Assembly (NCBI GenBank): GCA_015680685.1
Contig: MNCI01030412.1
Span: forward strand, 23,756 to 87,755
Source: Gnetum montanum
Lineage: Eukaryota; Streptophyta; Gnetopsida; Gnetales; Gnetaceae
Direction of reading: 5' to 3'
DNA: 64,000 bases
Both the position numbers and the translations under genes were made by a program. The notes beneath the pieces are model-generated. The model saw only the letters and a list, made by a program, of their open reading frames with translations. It was not told the origin of the DNA and made no database searches. The first letter of the stretch is position 1; each line of letters begins with the position of its first letter. Of this stretch, positions 1-10,699 are shown piece by piece.

Positions 1-14
1 ATTTTGCAAAGGTT

Positions 15-707
15 ATGTTGTTGGTAAATTTAAAAGGGTTTTTTTTTTTTTTTACAAATATGAGATGTAGGCAAGCTAATAAATTGAAGCTTGTTTATTT
101 TTTTGTTTGTGGTCTAATAAATTCAATATCATTAGGTGGTTCATTATATTTTATTACTTTCATTGATCATCATATACAGAAAGTGTGGGTATTTTCAATA
201 AATTCCAAGAATAATGTTGTAAATATTTTAAAGATATTTGTTTCTAAAATAGAAACACAAATAACTTTAAAGTTAAAATGTTTGCTTATTGATAATGGTG
301 GTGAATATACCTCAAATGAATTCAATAATTTTTGTATCAAAAAAATAATTCAACATATTTATCTTGGTTTTGAATCTTCACAAGAAAATGAAATAGCAAA
401 AATATGCAATAGAACATTGGTTGAACGTGCAAGTTCCATGACTATTGGTGCAAGTTTGCCTAAAACTCTTTAAGATGAGGCTATTATGACTATTACTTAT
501 TTAATTAATAGATCACCACATTCTTCCTTAAATAATGCAATACTAGAGTTTTCATGGAGTGGAGGATATGTTTTTTGTAGTCATTTAAAATTTTTTGAAT
601 GTGCTGCATATATGCATATACAAAACGAAAATAGATCTAATTTCATGAAAAATCAAAAATATGTATTTTTGTCAATTATGGTAATGATGAATTGGGTTGT
701 AGATTAA
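15..707 (+). pseudogene. Copia integrase core and C-terminal part, broken
   Basis: Two adjacent open stretches (15-473, 486-707) read as a copia integrase. The first shows the family patterns CGLINSISLGGSLYF, ITFIDHH (one catalytic Asp region), CLLIDNGGEYTSNEF (second Asp) and NRTLVERA. The Glu of the D,D,E triad should lie in the segment ending SSQENEIAK, where normal elements have QQNGVAE. The second stretch carries TYLINRSPHSSLNNA and the FECAAYMHI pattern, both typical of the region after the core. The product would insert cDNA into the host genome. It is split by a stop at about 473 and cannot work as it stands. Confidence 0.85.
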
Positions 708-1074
708 GGCATTTTTAGGTAAAGTAATTTACAAGATTGTAAGATGTAAAATTTAAAGAAAATGTAATGTTTTATGATTTTTAAAAGAAAAAAGGTTTTT
801 GATTTTATTCCACAGCAGGTTCCTAGATTTGTTTTGCAACTTAAAGAAGATTCAATACAAACGCAAGTGGTAGATCAAAACATCCTATAATTTTAGGATG
901 AAGATGAGGAAAAAGAAGTTGATAAAGAGAAAGATCTTGCTAAAAATACATCTTATGGGGTAAGACATTCAATTACAATAACATCATTTTACTAAATTTA
1001 AAGATTATATTATTTATACAAATCATGTTGAACTTGAAATAGTGAAAGAAGTTGTTGTATGTTTTGATGCTATG

Positions 1075-1780
1075 AAATGAAAAGAAGCTATGAAAATGGA
1101 ATGGAATTCAGTCCAAAAAAAAAACAAAACTTGGGAACTAGAGGAGTTAACCAAGAAGCATAAAGGACTTCAAAATAGATGTATTTTTTCTTTAAAGAAT
1201 GAGGCAAATGAAGGAAATCTTTATAAAGTTAGGCAAGTAGCTAAAGGTTACAATCAAAAGCTAGGAATTGATTTTATAGAAATATTTTTTCCTATTGTTA
1301 AGCATTTTTGTATTTGGATTATTCTTTTGTTGATTGCTTTATTAGATTTGGATTTAGAATAGTTAGATATTAAAATGAATTTTTTACATGGTGATTTAAA
1401 TGAAGAAATCTATATTCATCAATGAGAAGGACTTGTTGATTAAAATAAACCTTATTATGTATGTCACTTGAGGAAAAGTTTACATGGTTTAAAGTAGGCT
1501 ACTAGGTAGCAATACAAAAAATTTGAATCTTTTATGCATAAAATGGATCATTATAAAAGTAATTTTGATCATTGTATTTATTTCTCAATTGATAAAAATA
1601 AATTTGTAGTTTTTTTGTTGTATATAGATGATATTTGATTATAGGGAATGATATATCAAAGATTAAAAAATATTAAAATAGAGATGAGTAAGCAGTTTGC
1701 TATGAAGGATTTGGGATAGGCAAAATGAATTCTTAAAATGAATATTTACGGAGATAGAAAGCATAAAAATCATAGGTGAG
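1075..1780 (+). pseudogene. Copia reverse transcriptase, broken
   Basis: An open piece at 1090-1362 contains KTWELEELTKK, VRQVAKGYNQKLGIDF and FFPIVKH, the N-terminal copia RT signature. The reading continues after a stop as LDIKMNFLHGDLNEEIYIHQ, SLHGLK and FVVFLLYIDDI near 1370-1640, the last being the catalytic YxDD block with its final residues altered. QFAMKDLG follows near 1700. At least six stops interrupt it; several fall where relatives have Gln or Trp. Confidence 0.85.
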
Positions 1781-1889
1781 TTAATGTGAGTATATTAGAA
1801 AAGTGTTGGAATGTTTTAATATGTCAAATGCAAATCTTGTAGTACTTCTATTGTTTCTCATTTTCAATTGTCTAAGAGAGATTCTCCTA

Positions 1890-2575
1890 GTATACAAAAA
1901 GAAATTACAAAAGTAGAATATATTTCCTATACTTCCACTATTGGCTCTTTAATTTATGCTATGGTATGTAGCCATTTAGATATAGCATATGTAGTAAGTG
2001 TTGTTAGTAGATGTGGAACAATTATGGTTTGACCCATTGGCTCACTATGAAATAGATTCCTAGATACTTCATGAAAACTCAATTTTCTTGTTCATATTTT
2101 AGAAATAATAGTTTGAATATTTGCGGTTATGTGAATATAAATTTTGTAGTTGATTTAGATACCAAATGCTTAAATACATGTTACACTTTTGTTTTAGTAG
2201 TAGTTGTAGTAAGCTAGATGTCAAAACTTCAATCTCTAGTAACTTTGTTTAATACAAAATTTGAATATATGGCATTGATAGAAGCATGCAAGGAGATGCT
2301 ATGTTTACACATATTTTTACGACTTCTTGGTATAAAGTAAAATAGATTTCAAATTTTTTGTGACAAACAAAGTATCTTACCTCTGGCAAGGAATTCAACT
2401 TATTGTGACAAAACAAAAAATATTGATATTTAATTCCATTTTATTAGAGATACTATTGAAGAAGGTTTAATTGATTTACAAAAAATTAATACAAAGAAAA
2501 ATATTATTTCCAAAAGTGGTACCAAGGAATGTGCATATTTTTGCACAAAACAACTTGGAATATTGAATACATAAG
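1890..2575 (+). pseudogene. Copia RT tail and RNase H, broken
   Basis: Reads as the RT connection (EYISYTSTIGSLIYAM) and then RNase H: FNTKFEYMALIEACKEM, FCDKQSILPLARNSTY, KNIDI and FHFIRDTIEEGLIDL. The last block, with its link to the C-terminal LGIL, marks the normal end of a copia polyprotein. Stops between 2030 and 2220 break it. Confidence 0.85.
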
Positions 2576-2629
2576 AATAAAATTTGAAACTAGTGCATCT
2601 CTAGCTTGAAGATTTGCTAGTGTTTTTTC

Positions 2630-2641
2630 AAGTGGGAGAAT
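2630..2641 (+). other. Polypurine tract of the copia remnant
   Basis: AAGTGGGAGAATT lies directly before TGTTAATTA, the usual arrangement of plus-strand primer and LTR start in plant copia elements. It sits about 60 bases after the RNase H end. Confidence 0.75.
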
Positions 2642-3100
2642 TGTTAATTATTAATTAATATGAAGAAAACTCTTCCTCTTATTTTATCAATCTAATTTAT
2701 TTCTTTCTTGACTTCCAACTCTGTAATCTCTTCTTAAGATATAATTAGCAATTTCTAAAATTATGAAAAGATAGTAATAGAAAAATGACTTATTTTCTTC
2801 TATAAATTAAGGGTAAAATTGGGAGATGGGTATGAGTGTGAAGGTGTATCAAGCACAAAGTGTGAGAGGAAGGGCTTAAGGATGTGGTATTAGTAATAAG
2901 TTATGAGAGCTATCAAGGATAGCTTGTGTGCTTGGGTTACTTTCTCCAAATAAAGAAAGAGTTCTACATTAGTTTCTATGGTTTTTTCCCCACATTAGAG
3001 TTTCCATGTGAATTTCTATGTTTTTTTTCTTTATTATTTAATTTTACATATTTTAGTTAATTTTGTAATAGTTTGGCTCTATAAAGTTTCACAAGCTATC
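2642..3100 (+). repeat. 3' LTR of the copia remnant (right end approximate)
   Basis: Starts TGTTAATTATT after the polypurine tract. It holds AATAAAG near 2950 and repeated TTTCTATG / TTAGAGTTTCCATGTG segments, typical of copia R-U5. No second LTR is in view, so the right end is only estimated near a CACA around 3093-3103. A weak PBS-like string lies just beyond (3116-3133). Confidence 0.55.
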
Positions 3101-3104
3101 ACAT

Positions 3105-6038
3105 AATGTACAAAATGGTTAGTATCAAGACAATGCACTTCTTACATCTTACAATCATTAATTAGGAAATGTATATCAAATATTCTATCATTATTAATTA
3201 GTAATTGATGCAGTTTTTTTATCCCCATAACCAAAGGTTTAATGATAATCTTTCATTTTGCATTATAAATATTTAGAATTTACAACCTTTTTTTTTACAA
3301 CAAAACTTATTAACATTTGTCAAATTCATACATTGGATAAGCATATAAGTTTGGTCTCGGGGCATTGCCCCTTAAGCTATCCACCCTTTAAGTTTCTAAC
3401 ACCATATTACTTCAATATCAACTAATCCTACTAAACATTCATTTCAAAATTATTACACATCTTCTACTTCACATGATCCCACTTATTAATTATGAAATTT
3501 AAAAATAAATAGATGCTTTCTAACATTGGCTACCCCCATGCTTAAAAGAAGCTGAAAAGTACATTTTCCTATAGTTAGCACTAAATTAACTAGTAAAATA
3601 GATCTTAAAATGTTAATTTTTATAAAAAAAATAATAATAAAATGTTTATTTTATTTATTATTTGTTTAACATAAAAACCATTTTTTAGAAAAAAAGGTTG
3701 AATTAACTTTAAATAAAATAAATGAAGATGACTAATCACCCAAGATCCTTTCTCTTACTTCAAGCCTAAGTAAATGACTCCTTCTTCCATTAATATTCCA
3801 CACCTTGGTAAGCTATTGCCTCACTAACTAATTCTTTATGTTACTACTTACACCTTAATTAGTGGCTTTGTATTTTATACTAGGTTACATTTAATTAGTT
3901 AGTATCAAAACTAATACAAATCTGTAGATAGGTAGGTAGAAAATATTTAGTGGCACAAAAGGCACTATTAGGTAGCATACCCTTAGCAAATTATTTTTCT
4001 TTTTTGTTTTGTTTTGTTTTTTCTTTTTCTTTTTTCTTTTGGAAGTATAGTGGGGGTGTTAAGACTAAAAGAATAACTATAAGTACACTCTAAGATATAT
4101 AGTCAATATGATACTTTATAAGAAGTGTGGAGTAACATAATGATGGCTCAAGTGTGACTCAAACTCCTAAACTCTTACCTAACAAGACAATAAGCTAATT
4201 ATTTGAATTGCTATCACTAGAACTCTTTTTCCAATTTAATTTCTTAGGTGATATGTCTACACCTCATTATATGGTAATATCTCTATAGATAAATAAAGTA
4301 GTAATTCAATTGATTTATGCTTTTGTATCATTCTTCATACTTATAATTTACACACCTAGGAAAGGTTAGTCCAATTACAATCTTATAACTGAGCGTTACC
4401 AAGTAGAATCAAACCCTTGACTTGGAACTTTCAATCAAGAGTAGTACCATTAGGTTAACACCTCATTGTTTAAGTGAAAATAATGACTCAATTAAGGCCT
4501 AACCATTGAGTAGTATAACTAAATTTACTTTATTTTAAAATAAGAATTAAATCTAACTTTCAAATAAAAAATAAATCAAAATTAGCTACATTGATTTATG
4601 CAAAATTAGTTTTGGAGTTGAACATTTATTAAATAAGTTATCCTCATACTAATAATAATTGCAAGAATTAGGCAAATTATTGTAGAGGAAAGGGGGTATC
4701 CTTAGACAAGTTATTGTAGATAACTAGTTGTACATATTAAATTCCACTTTTCATCAAGAAAAGTATATTATTTTTATTTAAAATCTATTTTAAAAAATAC
4801 CATTAATGATTTTCAAAAGAACTAAAAATACTTTCATATTTGATAGAGCTTTCACTAAGGCTTACTATTATTGAAACTAATCTATTTTAATAAAATTATC
4901 AAGTTAAATGTTACATCGCTACCTTTGATTTAGGGCACTACATAATACTACACTTGACTCCCCAAAACACTAAGAAATATAGTACTTACTAAAGATGAAT
5001 TATGATTCAGTAATCACAATCATAGTACTTGCAAACATAGTTAGAAGACATGGCACACATTAGACTATACTTATGAGTATAGTGAGTATGCCTTAGGAAT
5101 CATATAAGCACTAAGACTTAAGAAATACACACATAGAAGATAGATAAAAAAACATAGATGCATTTCACATCAAAATAAGACAATATGCATCAATCCTAGA
5201 CTCTGTGCTACTAGTCCTAACCCGCTTCTCTAAAGAGTAAAGGAGGTGCTCACGCCTAAAGCCAAAGCCTAGGTAATCTACATATTTTTGTGATATAGTT
5301 CACAAAGAATCAGGGGAATATAGTTCTCTAGGAGAATGATCAAGATTATGATAGCATGTTACTTGTAAGGATATCACATTTCTTTAGCTCTAATTCAAAG
5401 GAAAACAACCTTTGAATCATAAAAAAGGCATGTTTTTTTACCTTGCTTGAAAGAAGCAATATCATTAGAGATTAAGTATATCTTTGTACACTTCCCAAAT
5501 GTGCAAGTAAAATGAATATTAAAGGGAACTAAATAGCTAAAGGCCCATCCAATAATTATAGATAAGGAGGTTCAAAGGCTAGGATTATTCAACTATAAAG
5601 CACAAATGTTAAGCTCAACTTGATATCCCATAGAGGCTTAGAGGTATTCACACATTCTAGGTTAAAGAAGAAAAGGTTTAATCTTTCTCATGCAACGTAT
5701 ACCAACCTTGTTACCTAGAGCAAAGTCTACTAGCTTAATATGCAAGCTAATTCTGTACCACTTGCAGTGATACAAAAGTGTAGAGTTGATTCTTTATGTC
5801 CAAGGGGAGACTACCATGTATCTTAGAGGACTCCTTCCTAAGGAATAGTGAAATCCTAGAACTAGCATAAGCAGTGAGCTTTGAGACTTTAGCCTTGACA
5901 TAAAACCACTTGAAACATCTTAATTGAGGAAGAACACATTGGTTCTTTATGTCTTAGAAGTGGTTCATCTACAAATGCACTTGAAATCATCTAATTTATT
6001 TCACAGTCATCTTTTTTAATTACCATTTATAGGCAACA
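3105..6038. other. AT-rich stretch without a recognisable gene
   Basis: No coding frame of note on either strand and no LTR or terminal repeat that I can pair. It contains short poly-T/poly-A tracts (3980-4040) and, at about 4390-4470, a string that resembles one at 17560-17620 and may belong to a dispersed repeat. Confidence 0.5.
6034..6038 (+). repeat. Target-site duplication of element A, left copy (CAACA)
   Basis: CAACA directly precedes the LTR start TGATGA. The right copy is at 15752-15756 as TGTTG on the displayed strand, beside the LTR end in the inverted scaffold piece. Confidence 0.65.
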
Positions 6039-6060
6039 TGATGAATTGTGGTTTGCTAGG

Positions 6061-6140
6061 CCCCGATATCAAGTACAAGATATCGAGTACCCGATATCTT
6101 AGCATGGATACGATATTGTATACACAATATCATGATTCCT
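6061..6140 (+). promoter_or_regulatory. GATATC-word cluster in U3 of element A
   Basis: Six or more copies of the palindrome GATATC and near forms (GATATT, AATATC) in 80 bases, ending about 10 bases before the TATA box. The same kind of cluster is present in the LTRs of A (3'), B and C. A regulatory role is inferred from position only. Confidence 0.5.
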
Positions 6141-6149
6141 GTGTTGGAT

Positions 6150-6157
6150 TATAAATA
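6150..6157 (+). promoter_or_regulatory. TATA box of the element A 5' LTR
   Basis: TATAAATA, correctly placed between the U3 word cluster and R. It has counterparts in every LTR of this superfamily. Confidence 0.7.
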
Positions 6158-6335
6158 TAGCACTTAGGCGCATGGGGAGGAGTCTTTTGGCCGATAAGTC
6201 TTTACATCAAGTCTTTTTGTCAGTTTTTAGTTAATTTTCAGTTCCTTTTCCCAAGTACATGCCCACAGTGTGATGCTTGTAATTGTATAGATTCTTTGTT
6301 TGAGTGTGACGTACTTGGACATGTACATGATCAAT

Positions 6336-6341
6336 AATAAA
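6336..6341 (+). terminator. Poly(A) signal in the element A LTR
   Basis: AATAAA about 180 bases after the TATA box, the position expected for the R-region polyadenylation signal. The 3' LTR carries the equivalent TAATAAAG near 15119. Confidence 0.5.
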
Positions 6342-6905
6342 GATTGAGGTTACTCCATCTTTGCAACATTCATTTAGTTTTAAATTTTTAATTGTTAATT
6401 ATTATTTATTATTTTCTTAGTTAATATTTCTTTATCATCATTTATTATTCCTGTTGTTAATGCGGAATGACTACATCTTAATCATGAACATTTAAGTGTA
6501 ACAACTTGGTAACCCAATAGTGTATCTAGGAGTGCTCAAGTAATGTGTGCTTAGTAATCCTAGAAGTAGTACGCAAGGTTCAAGATGTATATGAATGATT
6601 AAGGATGGATGCTCATTACACTTCAGCTAGTTTAGATTTTATTTTCCATTGTTTATTAGTTTAATCAAGATTATTTTCCATTGTCTCTAGGAGTAGCCTA
6701 GTGTTAGGAATCAAATCATACATCTCACTCTAGACTAAACCATATGTGACAAAGCAAATACTAGTCCAAGTGGGAAGATGGCAAATTGTTATCAATATAT
6801 AGCTATTTAGGTGCCACAACTAGTCCATTTGTGGAGTTCGACCGAATCATGTGTATAGGCTCATATTCATATGGTTGAGCATAGGGGTACCTCGTTGCTC
6901 ATCAT

Positions 6906-6923
6906 TGGCATCATTACTGGGGA
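6906..6923 (+). other. Primer binding site of element A
   Basis: TGGCATCATTACTGGGGA starts two bases after the LTR. It differs mainly by C-to-T/G-to-A type changes from TGGCGCCGTTGCCGGGGA, the Asp-tRNA-type PBS known from plant Athila/Tat gypsy elements. Elements B and D carry related versions. Confidence 0.8.
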
Positions 6924-7036
6924 TAGTGCTAGTTATTTAGATTAGTTACATCATCCAAGATTGCTATAATGAATTTTTGTTGATATAACCTTTAGAAAGA
7001 AAGTAATTGCAAATAAGTCAAACACAATTCACAACA

Positions 7037-7255
7037 ATGTCTCCCTCACAAGACTATGATAATGTAACAACTAGTGAGGTAATTCATTGGAGGACCAATG
7101 AAATATATGATGATGAGGACGATGTTTGGAGTACTCAATCTTATGTAGGAGTCTCCTATCTTTACGAGCACCCTAACAGTACTCAAGGACTCTTGTCATC
7201 CAACTTTGACACCTCTAGCAAGGATAGGACATCCCAAGAATGTGGGGGCCTATAA
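7037..7255 (+). pseudogene. Element A gag, N-terminal piece
   Basis: Begins at the methionine of MSPSQDYDNVTTSE; element B gag starts with the matching MSLSQGYDNATTSK, so this internal ATG is preferred over the upstream in-frame one at 7007. It continues IHWRTNEIYDDEDDVWSTQS and VGVSYLYEH. After about residue 45 the match to B stops and unrelated sequence begins, so the reading is cut by the insertion that separates it from the capsid part near 10.7 kb. It would encode the start of the structural Gag protein. No function is known for this N-terminal segment. Confidence 0.7.
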
Positions 7256-7841
7256 GGCCTAGGACCTTCTCAATGGTTAATAGGAATATATCTAAGGATG
7301 ATTGGGAGAAATACAAAAGTCATGATAAGTCTTTCAGTTCTTTCTCTTCCTTTACTCCTTCTGTTGGTGACCATTTGGGACGCGCGACCGCCAACGAGTA
7401 TCCTCGAATAGGATTTAGGTGCTTGCTGGTCTCTGGCAACACCAAGGCCCAGCTACCTCCAAATAGACTCAGTAGTTAATGTGAGTATGTGTGTGCTCTA
7501 TTGCGGCATGCGGTTGTGAAAAATGAAACGATTGCGTTATGTGTAAACTATAAATGACTTATCTTAAAGAGATTCAACCAACTTTACCAAGTACTGTGAG
7601 TTGTTAAGAGTTCCTATTTTATTCAATTGCCTAGTCTATGCAGTCCTTATAATACCTACTTGTAACAAATAAAATTTTGTAAAAACATTTGAGCACGACT
7701 CCATGAATCTACTCCAATTCTTCCCTAGAGAAAGAGATAGTTCCACAAGAAAACTAGAAATAGAGCAAGATTCGATGGAAATAGACAGAAAAGAAAGAAT
7801 ATTTGTGTAGACCTCAAATATTTCAACAAGGTAAAATGACA
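7256..7841. other. Foreign sequence interrupting element A gag, left part
   Basis: No match to element B. A 79-codon open frame (7240-7479, +) overlaps the gag end and has no family I recognise. It ends at the N run. Its GC-richer middle (7370-7450) is unlike the surrounding AT-rich DNA. Confidence 0.4.
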
Positions 7842-8063
7842 NNNNNNNNNNNNNNNNNNNNNNNNNNNNNNNNNNNNNNNNNNNNNNNNNNNNNNNNNNN
7901 NNNNNNNNNNNNNNNNNNNNNNNNNNNNNNNNNNNNNNNNNNNNNNNNNNNNNNNNNNNNNNNNNNNNNNNNNNNNNNNNNNNNNNNNNNNNNNNNNNNN
8001 NNNNNNNNNNNNNNNNNNNNNNNNNNNNNNNNNNNNNNNNNNNNNNNNNNNNNNNNNNNNNNN
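7842..8063. other. Assembly gap (222 N)
   Basis: Run of N. Frames that cross it have no evidential value. Confidence 1.
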
Positions 8064-8940
8064 CAATAACAAAATTTACTACTAAAATGCTCTTAAGGCT
8101 TTTAAAGACAAGTGCTTCTATGGCAAAATTTTAACAAAAATTTTCTATCAGGCAACAAGAACAATAAGAGCAATCTAAAAATCCCAAAATTACTTGCCAA
8201 GGATGATACTATCTAAACCACTAGCTAAAAAATTTAAACAAAATAAAAAATAAAAAACATAACTCACAGGACCATGAAAAAGAGGCTGAAATCTTTTCTT
8301 TAGCAAGTCATCTTACAAGCAATCTTTCACACTTTTTTCTTTACAAATGCTCTTCTCCCAAGACTCAAAGTGTGTCTCCAAGTGAGAGCCCAAGTACTAG
8401 CTAGTAGCCTTCCAAAGTGTGATATCAATGTCTTCTCCAAAGTCCCCCCTTGTGTCTTTTCTTCTTACCCCTGAAGCCTTTTTATAAGGTTCAAAAGGTA
8501 GGTAGGTAAGTTACGAAATATATTTGGTGGTTATAACCACCATAGAGATAAAAAAGCTATGGGTGAAAGGTGTCCTCATTCAATTGCCAAGTGTCTTCAT
8601 TCAGTTGTCAAGTGTCTTCATTCAGTTGCCAAGTGGTCACCATGGAGATAAAAAAGTTGTAGTTGACAAGTGGCCCATTTAGTTGACAAGTGGCCATTAT
8701 GGAGTTAAAGAGGTTGTAGTTAACAAGTGGCCTTTGTATAAAAGCTATGGTGGCCAAGTGTCTCCCTATTTCTTTTTAATGATAACCTTTCCCCTGTTCT
8801 TTATATACATATAGATTATTATTAAAACTTAAATTATGACTTTATGCCCGTATTAATATTTTTTTATGTTATAACTTTGGTCATGGAATCGATTAATAAA
8901 ATCTTTTTCTTTTTAAAATAAAATCAGGGTTAATACAAGG
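8064..8940 (-). promoter_or_regulatory. Promoter-like, possibly LTR-derived fragment with CAAGTG repeats
   Basis: Read on the minus strand, CCTTATAAAAAGGC (about 8477-8490 displayed) is a good plant TATA box, and about 100-280 bases upstream of it (8577-8760) lies a cluster of GCCAAGTGTCTTCATTCAGTT-like units and their shorter form GACAAGTGGCC, at least seven in all. This is the same layout, word cluster then TATA, as in the recognised LTRs of the window. No LTR ends or PBS could be paired, so the assignment is tentative. Confidence 0.35.
8577..8760. repeat. Imperfect short tandem/interspersed repeat, CAAGTG core
   Basis: Units of about 20-30 bases with the shared core (G/C)CAAGTG, three close copies at 8578-8640 and looser copies with ACAAGTGGCC at 8665-8735. 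ATGGAGATAAAAAAG also recurs around 8540 and 8640. Confidence 0.6.
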
Positions 8941-9158
8941 ACAACGATTTGATATTATGTCGTGTGCTTCTTCTCCCTCTTTTATCTCTAGCAACTGCAG
9001 ACGTTCCCGAATCCTTCGCTGCTACAGTCTTGCAGGAATACTTCTAGCCACCATGATTGTTGTTGATATTGGGACTGGGACTGCTAATTTTTCTTGCTTG
9101 ATTTCCTCAAGTCATTTTTGTCAATTTTGCAGTTCTAGGTTCTGACCTGGTTCTGATT

Positions 9159-9559
9159 CTACTGTTGCAAGGGAGAATCAAGTTTGACCTTAATCAGGGG
9201 CAAATTCACCAGCAAGGGCACCAACGATGTCGATCCAAATGAGGACATCTCCAAGATTATCATTATCGGAGAATCCGACGCCGAATGCACATCCGACAGC
9301 AGATTACATTGCATATCTGCCTGTGCAAATTTTGATCTCGCATGCACTGCTGCAGCAGAAAATTTAGGATTTTTCTTGGTAGTGGTGGCAGTGGCATCAT
9401 CCTAGTCAAGATTATCAAAGCTGAAGAGGAAATCAAGAACCTCTACAACAACAGATGATCCCTCCAACATGCCTCGCGTCAGAACCTTGATTGTTTCTGA
9501 GGCAGGACCGATGGAGCTTGAGCTTGAGCCTAATCCTAAGCTTGATTCTGAGATTGAAC
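9159..9559 (-). pseudogene. Probable downstream part of the PB1-domain gene fragment
   Basis: On the minus strand a serine-rich reading (SLGLGSSSSSIGP, about 9480-9560) leads, with one stop near 9403, into an open 62-codon stretch (9347-9159) containing MSSFGSTSLVPLLVNLP. Low-complexity serine-rich tails after the PB1 domain are common in plant PB1 proteins. The link to the domain is by position, strand and composition only. Confidence 0.35.
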
Positions 9560-9718
9560 CTAAACCTGTGCTTGCATCAGCGTAGGGTTTTGCTGATGAT
9601 GTTGTTGTTGAAGGAGATCGTATTCCTCCATCATGTTGTCGAGGTCTTCATCAGTGGTGACTGAGATGATAGTGTTGGGGTCTTCATTTGACAGTTGATA
9701 TTTGATGCCGACGCTGCA
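9560..9718 (-). pseudogene. PB1-domain protein fragment
   Basis: The minus-strand frame reads VGIKYQLSNEDPNTIISVTT followed by DEDLDNMMEEYDLLQQQ. This is the second half of a plant PB1 (octicosapeptide) domain: the KYQL strand, then the acidic OPCA core pattern D-x-D-L-x-x-M-x-x-E-Y-D. PB1 domains mediate protein-protein dimerisation, and plants have a large family with short PB1 proteins whose targets are mostly unknown. The first half (with the invariant lysine) should lie at 9719-9780; there the neighbouring frame reads ALCKDASSSSANA, suggesting a frameshift at about 9720. The downstream serine-rich stretch (about 9420-9560) is in another frame. It is the only host-gene-like signal in the window, lying inside element A. 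Confidence 0.65.
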
Positions 9719-9783
9719 TCACTCTAGCATTTGCAGATGATGATGATGCATCCTTGCATAATGCTGCCGTTATCAACTAATTG

Positions 9784-9969
9784 TTAGAGGATACCAAATC
9801 GATAACACCCTTGAATTTGAGCCCAGGTACAGCCAACAACTCTCATAACCAATTCCTCAAATGGGAGATTGCGTCGCTCATCATCTTTTTGCTCATCCAC
9901 AAAATCTAATAGTTTTTGTAGGTGTTCCATCCCTGATACCCGATCCAAGAACCTAAGGTTATGCCAATT
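9784..9969 (-). pseudogene. Unrecognised short coding-like frame
   Basis: Reads RFLDRVSGMEHLQKLLDF, VDEQKDDERRNLPFEELVM and GCTWAQIQGCYRF, with a protein-like amphipathic composition and no stop over about 62 codons. It lies just upstream, on the same strand, of the PB1 fragment but is separated from it by a stop at 9784-9786. I do not recognise the family. It could be another exon-like piece of the same captured gene or a different element. Confidence 0.35.
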
Positions 9970-10128
9970 CTAATGCTCCATCTAATTCTGAGGGCCTCGG
10001 TTAATGTGCCGATGAAGAGCTCGTAATAGCACCCAGTTGAAATTCTTTTTATAGGATTGATACTTTGCCTACTACACTCACGGCCTAGCTAGCCTATCAG
10101 TGGTAGTGGGAATTCTCCCATCTGACTA

Positions 10129-10356
10129 TCATGAATGAAGAACTTGGGTGCATGGTAAAGAAGAAATTTTAGGATCCAAAAGCAGGGTGACGTAGGGTGA
10201 AGAGGTCTCATCGTAGCCCTCGTTGTAGCCGATTAATGCACGTTGCTTCACAGGGCATACTAATGTAGTTATAGGGTCGTCAATTGCTTCCTCCGGCTCA
10301 TCGCTAGCGGTTTGTTTATAAGGACACTGGATCCCTTCATTCATCAAAAGGCACAC
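10129..10356 (-). pseudogene. Unrecognised 75-codon frame
   Basis: Begins MCLLMNEGIQCPYKQTASDE and contains VCPVKQRALIGYNEGYDETS. Base composition matches the GC-richer block 8940-10440 that also holds the PB1 trace. No family recognised and no Kozak or splice context that would decide whether it is real. Confidence 0.25.
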
Positions 10357-10417
10357 TTACTAACATGATGCTCTCAACATCCAATACTTATACAGTGCTT
10401 AGCATCAGCATTGTCTG

Positions 10418-10507
10418 ATCTATTTTTGTTCTAAATGCAGAGTATATATAGAGACCCTTAANAATCTATTTTTGTTCTAAATGCAGAGTATATATAGAGA
10501 CCCTTAA
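10418..10507. repeat. Artefactual 44-base duplication around a single n (10462)
   Basis: The 44 bases before the n (10418-10461) are repeated exactly after it (10464-10507). This is the pattern left when overlapping contig ends are joined with an n rather than merged. Confidence 0.85.
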
Positions 10508-10699
10508 CAAATTACCTTTTTCCAGTGTCTCTACTGCCAATCTATTCCATGAAATGGCCAAAATGTGCCAACACCTTTGACGTTAGGTCATGACATGGAT
10601 GACCATTTCTCAAGGGTTCAACGTAGAAATAAAAATTGAGCCCATGGGCAAAGTCATGAATGCCAACATAAAAAAAGAAAACATCATCCCAACTCATAA

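Larger units (their letters stand above)
1..3100 (+). mobile_element. Ty1/copia retrotransposon remnant, 3' two-thirds
   Basis: Decayed copia element entering the window inside integrase and running through reverse transcriptase and RNase H to a polypurine tract and a 3' LTR. The order IN-RT-RH is diagnostic of Ty1/copia. Many stops and several frame changes show it is dead. No gag or protease is present; they would lie left of the window. Confidence 0.9.
6039..6904 (+). repeat. 5' LTR of element A
   Basis: 866 bases, TGATGA at the left and TCATCA at the right, a perfect terminal inverted repeat, followed by a PBS. U3 has a cluster of GATATC-like words (about 6061-6140) just before TATAAATA. 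The distal part ends in the motif GGTTGAGCATAGGGGTACC, which is shared by the LTRs of A-E with small changes. Confidence 0.92.

Noticed and set aside
3116-3133. PBS-like TGGTTAGTATCAAGAC after the copia 3' LTR
   Set aside because: Resembles the Met-tRNA-type TGGTATCAGAGC only loosely, and no copia coding part follows; kept as a remark only.
7725-8072. Open frames across the first N run, both strands
   Set aside because: Translation of N; no sequence evidence.
8957-9405. Plus-strand frames 8957-9145 and 9184-9405
   Set aside because: Antisense to the PB1-linked reading; no family pattern.
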